Notes: a model not told the origin generated them from the letters alone. A DNA stretch of 64,000 bases from an uncultured Clostridium sp. (GCA_934746015.1 CAKVEW010000004.1:62001-126000); one strand, 5' to 3'. Shown: positions 42,654-52,591, counted from the first letter of the stretch. Made by a program: numbers and translations.

Positions 42654-42968
42654 TTATGAGTTAATCCAATCAACAACTCCTGGAGTCAATGATGCCACAT
42701 CGTCCTTAGCAACCTTAGTTACAAAAAGTAAATCACCAGCTTCTAAGAAAGCTTGTATCTTTTCAGCAATTTCATTTGCTGAAGAGGTAGTTTTAACTAA
42801 ATAACTATCAGGCATAAAGTTAGCCCATGCTCCAAGAGATTTTATAGTTGCTACTATATCATAATCATCACGATGATGGTGATGATGTTCATGATCATGA
42901 TCATGTCCTTCACAGCCACAAGTATGACTATCTTCATTTAAATAAAAAGTTATAGCATAAGTTTCCAT
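42654..42968 (-). CDS. SinR/Cas2-like small protein with a His/Cys-rich insertion
   Basis: A 104-residue protein. METYAITFYLN at the start and IVATIKSLGAWANFMPDSYLVKTTSSANEIAEKIQAFLEAGDLLFVTKVAKDDVASLTPGVVDWINS after residue 37 follow the layout of the SinR-like/Cas2-like (VapD-related) ferredoxin-fold proteins: beta1, helix with SLGxW, strand with xxSxxVKT, helix, strand LFVxxV, and a C-terminal VxDWI. Between beta1 and the first helix is an insertion, residues 17-35, with two Cys and nine His (CGCEGHDHDHEHHHHHRDD), a likely Zn, Ni or Cu site. The family assignment is from memory of the pattern. Monocistronic, with its own ribosome site (TAGGAGG) and terminator. Confidence 0.65.
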   Translation of the reverse strand: METYAITFYLNEDSHTCGCEGHDHDHEHHHHHRDDYDIVATIKSLGAWANFMPDSYLVKTTSSANEIAEKIQAFLEAGDLLFVTKVAKDDVASLTPGVVDWINS

Positions 42969-43134
42969 AATTACCTCCTAAAAATATATTTTTACTTATT
43001 ATAATATATTTTAAAAATAAAAGATATGAATTTATTATGTAAAACCACAATTATACAATATATCTACATAAATAATATATGAAAACATAATATAAAGGTA
43101 TAAAATTAAACAATAACAAAAAATGGAGGATATT

Positions 43135-43695
43135 ATGAGTAAATTAGAAGAAATATTAGAGTTTAATAAAAAGTTTGTAGAAAATAAAGAATATGATATA
43201 TATAGAACATCAAAGGAACCAGATAAAAAAATTCTTATTTTATCCTGTATGGATACAAGACTAACAGATTTATTGGCTAGAGCCTTAAACATAAAAAATG
43301 GAGATGTAAAAATAGTAAAAAATGCAGGGGCATCAATTATGCATCCTTTTGGAAGTGTAGTTAGGAGTATTGTAGTAGCAGTATATGAATTTAATGTTGA
43401 TGAGATATTTGTTATCGGGCATTATGGTTGTGGAATGTGCAATTTAAATACCAATGATTTACTAAAGAAGATTATAGATAGAGGCATTTCTATTGATACT
43501 ATAGAAACTCTTGAAAATGGAGGAATAGATATTAATAAATGGCTTCATGGCTTTGATTCAGTAGAAAAGTCAATTGAGGATAGTGTCAGTTTAATAAAAA
43601 AACATCCATTAATTCCACAGGATATAGTAGTTCATGGATTAGTTATTGATCCTGAAACAGGAAAATTAGATTTAGTAATTAATGGGTATGAATAA
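43135..43695 (+). CDS. Beta-class carbonic anhydrase
   Basis: A 186-residue beta-carbonic anhydrase (CO2 + H2O to bicarbonate and H+). Zinc ligands are C38 (SCMDTR), H96 and C99 (GHYGCGM), with the D40-R42 dyad. KNAGASIMHPFGSVVRSI is the conserved middle segment. The frame opens at 43123, but TGGAGGA before ATG 43135 sets the start. It belongs to the short, clostridial-type branch. A weak hairpin (AAATTGC/GCAATTT) follows directly after the stop. Confidence 0.92.
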   Translation: MSKLEEILEFNKKFVENKEYDIYRTSKEPDKKILILSCMDTRLTDLLARALNIKNGDVKIVKNAGASIMHPFGSVVRSIVVAVYEFNVDEIFVIGHYGCGMCNLNTNDLLKKIIDRGISIDTIETLENGGIDINKWLHGFDSVEKSIEDSVSLIKKHPLIPQDIVVHGLVIDPETGKLDLVINGYE

Positions 43696-43713
43696 ATTGC
43701 AAAGCAATTTATT

Positions 43714-43862
43714 TAATGAAAGAATGAAAAAATGAAAGAATTAATGAGGTTTTGCTACGCAAAATTAAAAATATAGTTATGTGAAGTATAGTCTATTTAA
43801 AATCCAAAAAAGAATTTTTTCTATAATTTTTTCACTCCTTCATTCCTTCATTTTTTCATTAG
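43714..43862. repeat. Imperfect inverted repeat of AATGAAAG-type units
   Basis: A 30-35 base stretch of AATGAAAG/AATGAAAA units (43715-43747) recurs inverted at 43831-43862, matching at most positions, around about 85 bases that include TTTTGC-TAC-GCAAAA (43750-43764). The right arm overlaps the stop codon of the convergent hydrolase gene. It could be a large convergent-gene terminator structure or a small mobile-element remnant; no target-site duplication was recognised. Confidence 0.5.
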
Positions 43863-44809
43863 TTGATGTATTTATTTATAAAGTTTTCTATTGTTGACCA
43901 GTATAATTCTGGATTTACTTTTGAAGATTTGGCATGACCTGCGCCTTTTATTGTTAATTTTTCTTTACTGCAGGTAGCTGCATTATAGAGTTCATCCATC
44001 ATTCTATAAGGGACAAAGTCATCTTTATCTCCATGAATAAATAGCATAGGAGTATTAGATTTTCTAACTTGTTTTAAAGCAGAAGCTTGTTTTAGACCAT
44101 ATCCAGCCTTAAATCTTGCAACTAAGGAAGAAGCATTCATAACAGGGAAGTTAGGCAATGAATATATAGTCTTTAGTTGATGAGAAAATTGTTCCCAAAC
44201 AGATGTATAGGCACAATCAGAAATTATAGCTTTTACATTATTAGGCAGGATTTCACCAGAAACCATAGACACTGTTGCAGCACCCATGGAAATACCATGA
44301 AGTATTATCTTAGAATTTTCATTTTCTTCAACAATTAAATTTATCCACTTTAAAATATCAAGTCTATCATACCAACCCATACCAATATAACTTCCTTCAC
44401 TGTTACCATGACCTCTTAAATCTGGAATTAGGATGTTATATCCCATATCATAAAATCTTTTAGCATAACTACTCATCTTGATACCATTACCAGTGTAGCC
44501 ATGAACTGTAATTACCCAGTTGTCAGTTGAAATTTCATTTAATATTTTATAACCATGAAGTTTTAAGTTATCAAAAGATTCAATATAAACATCAGAGTAA
44601 TTTGAGATATTCAACAACCATTGTATTGTTTCATTAACTACTTCTCTACTAGTTGAATTTGCTTCTTCTGGAGTACCAAAAATTGCTTCTTTTGAACTTT
44701 TAGGATTTAATGCTAAATTATAGAAGTAATTACCTACTAGGCTTAATGCACCAACAGATAGAACTCCTAAAACTCCTGTAGAAATTAATGCAACCTTTTT
44801 TTTATTCAT
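43859..44809 (-). CDS. Membrane-anchored alpha/beta hydrolase
   Basis: A 316-residue alpha/beta hydrolase (YqkD/S9-like group). A membrane helix at about 5-27 anchors it with the catalytic domain outside the cell. The nucleophile elbow is GISMGAATV, preceded by NILIPDLRGHGNSEG, with the acid in HGDKDDFVP and the His in GAGHAKSS near the end. Substrate unknown; esterase or peptidase activity is possible. A GTG at 44818 overlaps the GAGGTGG ribosome site, so ATG 44809 is used. Confidence 0.87.
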   Translation of the reverse strand: MNKKKVALISTGVLGVLSVGALSLVGNYFYNLALNPKSSKEAIFGTPEEANSTSREVVNETIQWLLNISNYSDVYIESFDNLKLHGYKILNEISTDNWVITVHGYTGNGIKMSSYAKRFYDMGYNILIPDLRGHGNSEGSYIGMGWYDRLDILKWINLIVEENENSKIILHGISMGAATVSMVSGEILPNNVKAIISDCAYTSVWEQFSHQLKTIYSLPNFPVMNASSLVARFKAGYGLKQASALKQVRKSNTPMLFIHGDKDDFVPYRMMDELYNAATCSKEKLTIKGAGHAKSSKVNPELYWSTIENFINKYIN

Positions 44810-44919
44810 ATCTACCACCTCAAATTAACATAATATAGTATAAATAAAATTAATCATTAAGGATTATTTTAACATTTTTAAGTCATTATAACAATATTAT
44901 AGCAAGATTTACAAAAGTA

Positions 44920-44948
44920 TTGACATTTTTAAGAATAACGAATAATAT
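44920..44948 (+). promoter_or_regulatory. Promoter of the M-box/mgtA transcript
   Basis: TTGACA (44920-44925) and TAATAT (44943-44948) are 17 bases apart, about 20-25 bases before the riboswitch. Confidence 0.8.
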
Positions 44949-44969
44949 GTAAGTGTAATAAGAAATAAA

Positions 44970-45116
44970 AATTCGGTAGGTGAGGTTACCACAAGGATAC
45001 GGGTTGCTGCCGCAAAATAGTGGAGACACTATGAGAAGGTTAGCAGTCGATGTCGAAACCAAGGCATAGACTAATGCAATTTCATCGCCTTGTGATACTG
45101 AAGCTTGAACGAGAAT
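44970..45116 (+). ncRNA. M-box (ykoK) Mg2+ riboswitch
   Basis: The core pieces of the M-box are present in order: GGTAGGTGAGG near 44975, ACAAGGATAC-GGGTTGCTGCCGC (44990-45013), the GAAGGTTAGCAGTCGA region, GTCGAAACCAAGGCATAGACTAATGC and the closing CGCCTTGTGATACTGAAGCTTGAACG. It sits in the leader of a magnesium P-type ATPase, the expected context. By family knowledge, Mg2+ binding favours termination downstream. Confidence 0.9.
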
Positions 45117-45141
45117 AAAGTAAATTAATTTACTTTATTAT
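45113..45141 (+). terminator. Hairpin directly after the M-box
   Basis: AATAAAGTAAATT (45114-45126) pairs with AATTTACTTTATT (45127-45139). It is AT-only and lacks a proper T-run, so it may be an alternative or antiterminator pairing rather than the terminator itself. Confidence 0.45.
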
Positions 45142-45197
45142 TTGCATAAGCTTTTTTATTTATATTATTTTTTATAATATATTTATAAGTTTACTCA

Positions 45198-45230
45198 CCT
45201 TACCATATATGTGTGGTAAGGTTTTTTTAT
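45198..45230 (+). terminator. Riboswitch-controlled terminator of mgtA
   Basis: CCTTACCA (45198-45205) pairs with TGGTAAGG (45214-45221), followed by seven T. It is a strong intrinsic terminator between the M-box and the coding region. Confidence 0.85.
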
Positions 45231-45274
45231 TATAAGCATCCATTTAAAAATTTGATTTTAGGAGGTGATGAGGA

Positions 45275-45364
45275 ATGGATGAGGTCAGTAGTAAGATTAT
45301 AGATCCTTTAGGGAAAATTATAAGATTGTTTATTAGGGAGGATTCTATTCCTCTCACAAGTTAA
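45275..45364 (+). CDS. 29-residue ORF between the M-box and mgtA
   Basis: A nearly perfect ribosome site (AGGAGGTGATGAGGA) precedes ATG 45275, which opens a 29-codon frame containing DPLGKIIRLFIREDSIPLTS. It ends 77 bases before mgtA. No family was recognised. It could be a small regulatory or accessory peptide of the transporter, a leader peptide, or the remains of a longer gene. It would be made only when the riboswitch allows read-through. Confidence 0.5.
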   Translation: MDEVSSKIIDPLGKIIRLFIREDSIPLTS

Positions 45365-45441
45365 AATTAAATATTTGTTATAATAATTCTTTTGGATCTA
45401 TGTCTTACATCTAGATTTATTAAAAAGTAGGAGGTAAGACT

Positions 45442-48132
45442 ATGAAAAAAAGATTATTTAAAAGAGTAATTACAGATGAAGTAAGAAAGAATGAAGCAAC
45501 TAATAACTTAATAGTAGCTTCAAAATTAGAAGAAAAAGATATTTTAAAGGAGTATAATACAAGCTATAAAGGCTATGAGGAAAGTAAAGTAGATTTAATG
45601 AGGGAAGAACATGGAAAAAATGAAATTACTCATCAAAAAGGTGATTCTATAATAAAGAGATTAGTAGAAGCCTTTATAAATCCCTTTACAATAATTTTAT
45701 TAATATTAGCTATAATATCTTTTGTAACAGATATTATAATGGCAGAACCAAGTAAAAAAGATGGAACTTCAGTTATTATAGTTACTTCAATGGTTTTAGT
45801 TAGTGGAATTTTACGTTTTGTGCAAGAAACAAAATCAAATAAAGCTGCTGAAAAACTAGGGGAAATGGTGGAAACTACAATTAGTGTAGCTAGAAAGATT
45901 GAAGGTGTAAAAGAAATTCCAATTAATGAGATAGTAGTTGGAGATATAATTCATCTTGCAGCAGGAGACATGATACCAGCTGATGTTAGAATATTAAAGG
46001 CTAGAGACTTATTTATAAGTCAATCATCACTTACAGGTGAAAGTGAACCTGTAGAAAAAATTTCAGATTCATTATTAACTGATTGTAAGAACCCACTAGA
46101 TTTAGAAAATCTAGCATTTATGGGAAGCAATGTTATTAGCGGTTCAGCAATAGCAATAGCAATTAATGTTGGTGATGATACAATATTTGGTTCTATAGCA
46201 AAGGATTTGTCAGGTAAAAAAGAAGATACTAGCTTTGAAAAAGGGGTAAATTCAGTATCTTTGGTATTAATTAGACTTATGTTAGTTATGGTTCCAATAG
46301 TACTATTTATGAATGGATTTACTAAGGGAGATTGGATGGAAGCATTTCTATTTGCAGTATCAGTAGCAGTAGGACTAACCCCAGAAATGTTACCTATGAT
46401 AGTATCAGCTAACCTTGCTAAAGGTGCAGTTTCTATGTCTAAGAAAAAAGTAATAGTTAAAGATTTAAGTGCAATACAAAACTTTGGAGCTATGGATGTT
46501 CTTTGCACAGATAAAACTGGAACTATTACTCAAGATAAAGTAGTTTTAGAATATTCATTAAATGTTCATGGAAAAGAAGATAATAGAGTTTTACGTCATG
46601 CTTTCCTAAACAGTTATCATCAAACTGGACTTAAAAACTTAATGGATATTGCAATAATTAATCATGCTAATGAAAGTAATATGATAGAACTTTGGAGGGA
46701 TTATAAGAAAGTAGATGAAATTCCTTTCGATTTTAGTCGCCGTCGTATGAGTGTTGTAGTTGAAAATAAAGAAGGGAAGACTCAACTTATTACAAAAGGT
46801 GCAATTGAAGAAATGTTAGAAGTATCTACTCATGTAGAATATTATGGGGAAATAACACCTATTACAGAAGAAATTAGAAAAGAAATTTTAAGTAGGGTTT
46901 CAGAGTATAATGGACAAGGCATGAGGATCTTAGGAATATCACAAAAAAATAATCCACCAAGGGCTAAAGAACTATCTATTAATGATGAAAAGGATATGGT
47001 GTTAATTGGACTATTAGCATTCTTAGATCCACCAAAGGAAAGTACTGCTAGTGCAATTAGTGCATTAAAGGATTATGGTGTTAATGTAAAAATTTTAACT
47101 GGAGATAATGATAAGGTTACAGCAGCTGTGTGCAAACAAGTTGGAATAAAAGTAAATAATTTATTATTAGGTTCAGATATAGAAGAAATGGATGATGAAT
47201 TATTAAGAGAAGCTGTTGAAGAAACTAATGTATTTGCTAAGCTTTCACCTAGCCAAAAGACTAGAGTGGTTTCAGCTCTTAAAGCTAATAGACATACTGT
47301 AGGCTTTATGGGAGACGGAATAAATGATGCAGCAGCAATGAGTGAAGCAGATGTTGGAATATCAGTAGATACTGCAGTAGATATTGCTAAGGAATCAGCC
47401 AATATAATATTATTACAAAAAGATTTAATGGTATTAGAAGATGGGGTAATCGAAGGAAGAAAGATTTATGCTAATATAATAAAATATATTAAAATGACAG
47501 CTAGCTCAAATTTTGGGAATATATTATCTATATTAGTAGCAAGTATATTCCTACCATTCATACCAATGCTTCCTATTCAATTGTTGATGTTAAATTTAAT
47601 TTATGATATTTCATGTATTACAATTCCATGGGATAATGTTGATGAAGAATATTTAAAAGAACCACGTACTTGGGATGCAAGTTCTATTAGTAAATTTATG
47701 TTTTGGATGGGGCCTGCTAGTTCTTTATTTGATATTGCAACATTTATATTAATGTATTTCTTTATTTGCCCATTTATATTTGGAGGACAATATAATAGTT
47801 TAAATGAACTACAACAACTTGGATTTATAGGACTATTCCATGCAGGATGGTTTGTTGAATCATTATGGTCTCAAACTCTTATAATTCATATGATTAGGAC
47901 TAAAGAAATTCCATTTATTAAGAGTAGAGCATCATGGCAACTAACTTCATTAACAACATTAGGAATAATATTAGGAACAGTTATACCTTATACTGTCTTT
48001 GGAGAAACATTAGAAATGGTAGCTATGCCTTTAATATATTTTATATGTTTAAGCATAATTATAATTTTATATATGACTTTAATAGCAGTTTTAAAGAAAA
48101 AATTTATCAATAGATATGGTGAATTACTATAA
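45442..48132 (+). CDS. mgtA: Mg2+-importing P-type ATPase
   Basis: An 896-residue P3B-type ATPase that imports Mg2+. The phosphorylated aspartate is D357 in [12 protein letters not shown]; the TGES actuator motif ([11 protein letters not shown]), the nucleotide-domain KGAIEEM and the hinge [20 protein letters not shown] are present, with ten membrane helices. The N-terminal 50 residues are basic and cytoplasmic. Length is typical of MgtA/MgtB. The M-box leader makes it magnesium-repressed. A terminator follows. Confidence 0.95.
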   Translation: MKKRLFKRVITDEVRKNEATNNLIVASKLEEKDILKEYNTSYKGYEESKVDLMREEHGKNEITHQKGDSIIKRLVEAFINPFTIILLILAIISFVTDIIMAEPSKKDGTSVIIVTSMVLVSGILRFVQETKSNKAAEKLGEMVETTISVARKIEGVKEIPINEIVVGDIIHLAAGDMIPADVRILKARDLFISQSSLTGESEPVEKISDSLLTDCKNPLDLENLAFMGSNVISGSAIAIAINVGDDTIFGSIAKDLSGKKEDTSFEKGVNSVSLVLIRLMLVMVPIVLFMNGFTKGDWMEAFLFAVSVAVGLTPEMLPMIVSANLAKGAVSMSKKKVIVKDLSAIQNFGAMDVLCTDKTGTITQDKVVLEYSLNVHGKEDNRVLRHAFLNSYHQTGLKNLMDIAIINHANESNMIELWRDYKKVDEIPFDFSRRRMSVVVENKEGKTQLITKGAIEEMLEVSTHVEYYGEITPITEEIRKEILSRVSEYNGQGMRILGISQKNNPPRAKELSINDEKDMVLIGLLAFLDPPKESTASAISALKDYGVNVKILTGDNDKVTAAVCKQVGIKVNNLLLGSDIEEMDDELLREAVEETNVFAKLSPSQKTRVVSALKANRHTVGFMGDGINDAAAMSEADVGISVDTAVDIAKESANIILLQKDLMVLEDGVIEGRKIYANIIKYIKMTASSNFGNILSILVASIFLPFIPMLPIQLLMLNLIYDISCITIPWDNVDEEYLKEPRTWDASSISKFMFWMGPASSLFDIATFILMYFFICPFIFGGQYNSLNELQQLGFIGLFHAGWFVESLWSQTLIIHMIRTKEIPFIKSRASWQLTSLTTLGIILGTVIPYTVFGETLEMVAMPLIYFICLSIIIILYMTLIAVLKKKFINRYGELL

Positions 48133-48140
48133 GCTTTTAG

Positions 48141-48175
48141 AAAAGTCCTAGCTTAATTAGCTAGGACTTTTTATT
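48141..48175 (+). terminator. Terminator of mgtA
   Basis: AAAAGTCCTAGCT pairs with AGCTAGGACTTTT around a five-base loop, then TATT. Confidence 0.88.
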
Positions 48176-48277
48176 AATATAGTATAGGTTATTTCGTATT
48201 GAATAAAATTCTTATATATGGTAAAATACTTTTGAAATAAACTTTCAAAAGTATTTTAAAAGGTGTGGAAATAAGTC

Positions 48278-48907
48278 GTGAGAAAGTACAAATGTATAAT
48301 TTTTGATTTAGATGGTACAGTACTAGATACTGAAAGAATGAATTTTGTTCCTTTACAAAGGCTAATAAAAGAGGAACTTGGAATAGAAATAAGATATGAA
48401 GATTTACTTAAATTCAAACCATATGCTGGAAGAAAGACCCTTGAAGAATTAGGATTTAAAGATATTGAAAAATCATATAGTAAATGGGTTAAATATGTAA
48501 ATGAATTTGAAGAGGGAGCAGTTTTATATGATGGGTTTGAGGAAGTATTTAAATCTTTAAATGATAATAATATAATTTGTGGAATTGTAAGTTCAAAAAC
48601 TAGAGAGCAGTATGAAATAGATTTTGTAAGCAAAGGTTTAGATAAATATATAGAATGTGAAGTATTAGCAGATGATACAAAAAGACATAAGCCTTATCCT
48701 GATCCATTATTAAAATTCACTGAAATAGTAGGAGTTGATTCAAAGGATTGCATGTATATAGGAGATACAATATTTGATTTTAAAGCTACTAAAGCAGCAG
48801 GAATGGATTTTGGAATAGCACTGTGGGGAGCCGATAACTTAGATGGAATAAAGGCAGATTATGAATTTGTTAAGCCAATAGATATTTTAAAGGAGATAGA
48901 TATCTAA
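48278..48907 (+). CDS. HAD-superfamily phosphatase (phosphoglycolate phosphatase-like)
   Basis: A 209-residue subfamily IA HAD hydrolase. Motif I is FDLDGTVLDT, motif II VSSKT, motif III lysine in KPYPDP and motif IV YIGDTIFDFKATKAAG. The alpha-helical cap (about 15-85) fits PGP, beta-phosphoglucomutase or PpaX-like enzymes; the substrate cannot be fixed. It starts with GTG behind a distant AAGGTG, and is separated by only two bases from the ROK regulator, so they form an operon and may deal with the same sugar phosphate. Confidence 0.87.
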   Translation: MRKYKCIIFDLDGTVLDTERMNFVPLQRLIKEELGIEIRYEDLLKFKPYAGRKTLEELGFKDIEKSYSKWVKYVNEFEEGAVLYDGFEEVFKSLNDNNIICGIVSSKTREQYEIDFVSKGLDKYIECEVLADDTKRHKPYPDPLLKFTEIVGVDSKDCMYIGDTIFDFKATKAAGMDFGIALWGADNLDGIKADYEFVKPIDILKEIDI

Positions 48908-48909
48908 TA

Positions 48910-49932
48910 ATGAAAAAAATTATAGGAAAACCAACAGAACTTAAAAATGTAAATACCTCACTAATAATAAGCTCAATAAGGAGCAGAGGGAATGCAACTA
49001 GAGGAGAAATTTCTAGTGATACAGGATTAAGTCATACAACTGTTAGAGCTATACTTAATGAGTTAATAGATATGGATGAAATAGTATCTTTGGGTCTTGA
49101 TGAATCCACTGGTGGAAGAAGAGCAAGTAGATATGAAATAAATTTAAATAAGAGATATTTACTAGTTATGGCTATAGAAAAATATAAAGTAAATTATAGA
49201 ATTGTAAATACTTTAGGGAACATAATTGAGGAAAATAGTAGAAGGATTAATTCATTAGATGATGTTAATGGAGTTATAGAATTAATTGAATCATTAGAGG
49301 ATATTTATAAAAATATTGAAGGCATTGGAATTAGCGTTCCAGGAGTTGTAACTGATGATGGATTTTTATCTGGAATTAGAATGGAAGATTGGAAGGAAAT
49401 AAAGATAAAAAAACAAATTGAAGAAAAATTTAATATTCCTATATTATTAGAGAATGATATAAACTCCTCTGCAATAGCTTTTTATAATGATTATGTTGAA
49501 AAGAATAATAATAGAAAAATGAGCTTAGTATATATAAGCTTCACTTCATTGGGTGTAGGATCTGGAATAGTAGTAAATGGAGAAGTTATTAAAGGTGATA
49601 AGGGGTATGCAGGAGAAATTGGATTTATGCCTATGGGAGATTCTTTTTTTAACACAAAGATTTCTAGCGAATTAGATAATCTGGAATATTGTCGTGTAGT
49701 TATAGATGCTATTAAAGTAATATCAGCAATACTTAATCCTAGTATAGTAGTTTTAGGTGGAAATAGTTTTAGATATGATATGAAATATAAAATAATAGAA
49801 GATTATAATAAGGAATTTAGTATTAAAACTAAGATATTGGTTGAAGAGAAGAATAATAATTATGATATAGAAGGTATAACAGAAAAGGCTTTATGCCTTA
49901 TAAATAAAGAATTTAAATTAATTAGGAGTTAA
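48910..49932 (+). CDS. ROK-family transcriptional regulator
   Basis: A 340-residue NagC/XylR-type regulator: an N-terminal winged HTH (about 10-65, ATRGEISSDTGLSHTTVRAILNEL) fused to a ROK sugar-kinase-like domain (ISVPGVV, ENDINSSAIAFY, GVGSGIVVNGEVIKGDKGYAGEIGFMPMG). The zinc-binding CxCGxxGC cluster and the preceding His normal for ROK proteins (GEIGH, here GEIGF) are missing, so this is likely a sugar sensor without kinase activity. Its target is probably its own operon with the HAD phosphatase. Confidence 0.87.
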   Translation: MKKIIGKPTELKNVNTSLIISSIRSRGNATRGEISSDTGLSHTTVRAILNELIDMDEIVSLGLDESTGGRRASRYEINLNKRYLLVMAIEKYKVNYRIVNTLGNIIEENSRRINSLDDVNGVIELIESLEDIYKNIEGIGISVPGVVTDDGFLSGIRMEDWKEIKIKKQIEEKFNIPILLENDINSSAIAFYNDYVEKNNNRKMSLVYISFTSLGVGSGIVVNGEVIKGDKGYAGEIGFMPMGDSFFNTKISSELDNLEYCRVVIDAIKVISAILNPSIVVLGGNSFRYDMKYKIIEDYNKEFSIKTKILVEEKNNNYDIEGITEKALCLINKEFKLIRS

Positions 49933-50006
49933 ATATTTTGTTATTATTAGTATTGAGGGCGTAATAGTTTCTACTAGCGTAACCAAAGTACTATTTAATA
50001 AATTTT

Positions 50007-50040
50007 AAGAGTTTTGGTTTTAACTAAAACTCTTTTTTTT
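50007..50040 (+). terminator. Terminator after the ROK regulator
   Basis: AAGAGTTTTGGTT pairs with AACTAAAACTCTT (one G-U), followed by a run of T. Confidence 0.85.
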
Positions 50041-50156
50041 ATATATATGCTAAGAAAGTTTTTTTCTTATAAAATAAATACATGAAATTAAATTTTACAA
50101 GTGAAGGCTTCATTGATATAATTAAAGTAAGAATAATTCTAAGGAGAATAACATTA

Positions 50157-51011
50157 ATGGAAAAAAGTAAATCTTTAATAGACAGTATATTTGCTGAATA
50201 CAATAGCTTCTTTGATGCTGAAAAGAAAATTGCTAGTTATATTTTAAGTAATCCTAAGAAAGTAGTAGATATGACAATTTCTGAATTAGCAGGAGAAGCA
50301 GGGACAAGTGAAGCAACTATTTCAAGGTTTTGCAAAAGGTGTAATATGAAAGGATTTCATCACTTAAAAATTACTTTAGCAAAAGAATTAGTAGAATCAA
50401 CAAAAGAAGAGTTAACTGTTTCAGGCGATGTAAATCAAAATAATATATACCAATCTCTGAAAAATATTCTATCAAATAAAATTGATGAACTAAGGCAAAC
50501 TATCTCAAGTATTAATGAAAATGAATTAAAAGAAATTTTAAATTTATTAAGTAATGCTAGAACTGTACAATTTGCAGCAGTGGGTAATACAATACCTGTT
50601 GCTATGGATGGGGCCTATAAATTCAATCAAATAGGTATTCCATCTATTGCTAACACAATCTGGGAAATACAAATTGCATTTACATATAATCTCTCAAAAG
50701 ATGATGTAATTATATTAATATCAAATTCTGGAGCATCTAAAAGGCTTCTAACAGTTGCAGAAGCTGCTAAAGAAAAAAATATAAAAACTATAGCAATAAC
50801 AAATAGTGATACTTCACCTTTAGCAAAGACTTGTAAATATCATATTAAAACTGCTACTAGGGAAAAACTTTTTCTTGAAGAGTATTATTTTTCAAGAATA
50901 TCAGCTATGACTATTATAGAAATACTATATCTTTTTTTAACTGTTGGAAAAGAAGATGTATATAAAAATTTAAGCAGACATGAGCAAGCTATTGCTGATG
51001 ATAAGATATAA
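50157..51011 (+). CDS. RpiR/MurR-family regulator
   Basis: A 284-residue regulator with an N-terminal RpiR HTH (about 5-80, MTISELAGEAGTSEATISRFCKRCNMKGFHHLK) and a C-terminal SIS sugar-isomerase fold (about 125-255, ISNSGASKRLLTVAEAA) that binds a sugar phosphate. A longer frame opens at 50082; AAGGAG before ATG 50157 and the usual family N terminus support the start used. It precedes rpiA by 14 bases, so ribose 5-phosphate or a related pentose or hexose phosphate is the probable effector. Confidence 0.87.
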   Translation: MEKSKSLIDSIFAEYNSFFDAEKKIASYILSNPKKVVDMTISELAGEAGTSEATISRFCKRCNMKGFHHLKITLAKELVESTKEELTVSGDVNQNNIYQSLKNILSNKIDELRQTISSINENELKEILNLLSNARTVQFAAVGNTIPVAMDGAYKFNQIGIPSIANTIWEIQIAFTYNLSKDDVIILISNSGASKRLLTVAEAAKEKNIKTIAITNSDTSPLAKTCKYHIKTATREKLFLEEYYFSRISAMTIIEILYLFLTVGKEDVYKNLSRHEQAIADDKI

Positions 51012-51025
51012 AAACGGAGGGTATT

Positions 51026-51728
<703 letters not shown>

Positions 51729-51745
51729 TGTAAGGATGTGTTAGA

Positions 51746-52573
51746 ATGAAAGAAAATTATAAAGAATTATCTAATGGATTAAAAATACCTTCTATAGGAT
51801 TTGGAACCTATAAATTAGGAGATGATGAACAAGTTATTAATGCTGTAGATTATGCATTGAAAGTAGGATATAGACATATTGATACAGCAGCTTTTTATGG
51901 GAATGAAGAAGCTATAGGAAAAGCTCTAAAAGAAAGTGATGTAAAAAGAGAAGATATTTTCTTAGCAACTAAGTTATGGAATAATTGTCATGGATATGAA
52001 AAGGCAATGAAAGCTTTTAATGATTCTATTAAAAAGTTAGGTGTAGATTATTTAGATTTATATTATATCCATTGGCCTAATGAATTAAACTCTGAGACTT
52101 GGAGAGCTTTAGAGGATCTTTATAATGAAGGAAAAGTTAAGGCTATAGGGGTATGTAACTTTAAAATAGGGCATTTAGAAGACTTAAAGAAAACTGCTAA
52201 AATAATGCCAATGGTTAATCAAATTGAAATACATCCAGGATTTACTCAAAAAGAAATGGTTAAGTATTGCCAAGGAAATAATATTCAAGTGATAGCTTGG
52301 AGTCCAATAATGAGGGGAAGATTGTTTACTGAACCTTTAATGATTGAGTTGTCAGAAAAATATAATAGGACTATTACACAAATAATTTTAAGATGGCATA
52401 TACAAAATGATATTATTCCAATACCAAAGTCATCTAATAAGGATAGAATTAAAGAAAATCTTGATATCTTTGATTTTGAAATAGAAAAAGAAGATATGTT
52501 GAAAATAGATTCCTTAAATAGGGATGAAAATGTATCAGGAGTACCAGATGACTCAAATTATCTAAAATACTAA
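51746..52573 (+). CDS. Aldo/keto reductase (2,5-diketogluconate reductase group)
   Basis: A 275-residue NAD(P)H-dependent (alpha/beta)8 oxidoreductase. The catalytic tetrad is Asp in HIDTAAFYG, Tyr in the same segment, Lys in LATKLWN and His in LYYIHWP; the cofactor-binding segment PKSSNKDRIKENL is near the end. AAGGATG precedes the ATG. It is probably co-transcribed with rpiA. Carbonyl substrates of such enzymes are broad. Confidence 0.92.
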   Translation: MKENYKELSNGLKIPSIGFGTYKLGDDEQVINAVDYALKVGYRHIDTAAFYGNEEAIGKALKESDVKREDIFLATKLWNNCHGYEKAMKAFNDSIKKLGVDYLDLYYIHWPNELNSETWRALEDLYNEGKVKAIGVCNFKIGHLEDLKKTAKIMPMVNQIEIHPGFTQKEMVKYCQGNNIQVIAWSPIMRGRLFTEPLMIELSEKYNRTITQIILRWHIQNDIIPIPKSSNKDRIKENLDIFDFEIEKEDMLKIDSLNRDENVSGVPDDSNYLKY

Positions 52574-52591
52574 ATAATATAAGAAGTTGTT

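Noticed and set aside
42860..42915. Simple-sequence artefact or His-tag-like insertion in the SinR/Cas2-like gene
   Set aside because: The CAT/CAC/GAT codons are mixed, Cys and Glu are interspersed, and the frame and fold on both sides remain intact, so it reads as a natural metal-binding stretch.
44970..45116. T-box or tRNA-like structure upstream of mgtA
   Set aside because: No T-box sequence (TGGNACCGCG) or tRNA T-loop is present; the conserved pieces and the downstream magnesium ATPase identify an M-box instead.
46020..46508. Long antisense frame opposite mgtA (162 codons)
   Set aside because: It lies wholly within the mgtA ATPase gene, has no ribosome site, and its composition is the complement of a conserved coding region. 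The other long opposite-strand frames in bglP, the adhesin, the LevR-type gene and hcp were rejected for the same reason.
49960..49998. Purine-riboswitch-like string (AGTTTCTAC) after the ROK gene
   Set aside because: Only the J2/3-like piece matches. No P2 or P3 stems with the required loops can be drawn, the segment is too short, and it lies in a 3' UTR just before a terminator and not ahead of a purine gene.
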